This document shows, piece by piece, positions 5,151 to 5,164 of a stretch of DNA of 5,164 bases. The translations under genes were made by a program, and so were the position numbers. Location: positions 1-5,164 of the forward strand of contig JACCZA010000278.1 in NCBI GenBank assembly GCA_013696185.1. Direction: 5' to 3'. The stretch comes from Actinomycetota bacterium (GTDB taxonomy: Bacteria; Actinomycetota; Thermoleophilia; Gaiellales; Gaiellaceae). Positions within the stretch are counted from its first letter, which is position 1; each line of letters starts with the position of its first letter. Under the pieces are notes generated by a model, which was given only the letters and a program-made list of their open reading frames with translations, did no database searches and had not been told where the DNA came from.

Positions 5151-5164
5151 GCGGGGTCTGACCC
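5151..5164. repeat. Palindrome copy 4, truncated by the window edge
   Basis: GCGGGGTCTGACCC is visible and would complete at 5167. It is preceded by the same GTGCTA. The array therefore continues beyond the window, and the total copy number is unknown. Confidence 0.8.

Larger units (their letters stand above)
4937..5164 (+). repeat. Degenerate tandem palindromic repeat array (66-79 bp units)
   Basis: Three units and the start of a fourth. The TCTGACCCCGC core occurs at 4943, 5012, 5078 and (cut by the window) 5157, giving periods of 69, 66 and 79 bp. Shared blocks in order are TCTGACCCCGC, a variable spacer, a GACAC...CTTC...GGCGCAC block, TGCAGTC(A/G)AC, and GTGCTAGCGGGG leading into the next core. 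All units point the same way, shown by the off-symmetric central T. Each unit has two secondary structures: a 6-bp stem hairpin (4981-5003, 5047-5069, 5125-5148) and the palindrome around the core. No reading frame on either strand here looks like a gene. It does not look like CRISPR (repeats vary, no unique spacers of constant length) or integron attC sites. Mobile or REP-like origin is inferred; no transposase is in the window. Confidence 0.85.

Noticed and set aside
4943..5164. CRISPR array
   Set aside because: Repeats differ in length and sequence, the intervals are themselves repeated rather than unique, and no cas gene is present.
4943..5164. Integron attC sites or a classical intrinsic terminator
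   Set aside because: No RYYYAAC/GTTRRRY ends are seen, and the G/C hairpins are not followed by a T-run.

Overview
The window is high-GC DNA with densely packed genes, very G/C-rich third codon positions, one 4-base gene overlap, one pair of stop codons shared between opposite strands, and -10-like boxes placed just upstream of start codons. This suits a high-GC actinobacterium, perhaps an uncultured soil lineage of the Thermoleophilia (Gaiellales/Solirubrobacterales type). That placement is inference from style and protein flavour; there is no rRNA or other phylogenetic marker here.

Layout: (i) 2-304, plus strand, the C-terminal 100 residues of an MFS transporter cut by the window edge. Its stop overlaps (ATGA) the start of (ii) 301-1923, a compact 540-residue acyl-CoA carboxylase alpha chain with fused biotin carboxylase and biotin carrier domains. 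(iii) That gene converges on a minus-strand block read from 3670 down to 1920: a 67-residue coiled-coil protein, an Fsr-like MFS efflux transporter of 393 residues, and a 102-residue SCP2 lipid-binding domain protein. The carboxylase and SCP2 genes share their stop codons through one CTAG. (iv) 3671-3813 is a 143-bp divergent control region. It holds a sigma-70-like promoter for the minus-strand block, a pair of 16-bp direct repeats 22 bp apart, and a TANNNT box six bases before the next start codon. (v) 3814-4947, plus strand, is a complete acyl-CoA dehydrogenase. (vi) 4937-5164 is a degenerate tandem array of 66-79 bp units. Each carries a small hairpin and a perfect GCGGGGTC-T-GACCCCGC palindrome. 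The array starts on the stop codon of the dehydrogenase and runs off the window.

The genes share an acyl-CoA/lipid theme: an alpha carboxylase chain, an acyl-CoA dehydrogenase and a lipid carrier, with two MFS transporters. No carboxyltransferase (beta) subunit, enoyl-CoA hydratase or ligase is visible, so no particular pathway (leucine breakdown, propionate or acetyl-CoA carboxylation) can be assigned. The least explained parts are the palindromic repeat array at the right end and the paired repeats in the divergent promoter region. I did not find a clearly new multi-gene defence or biosynthetic system.
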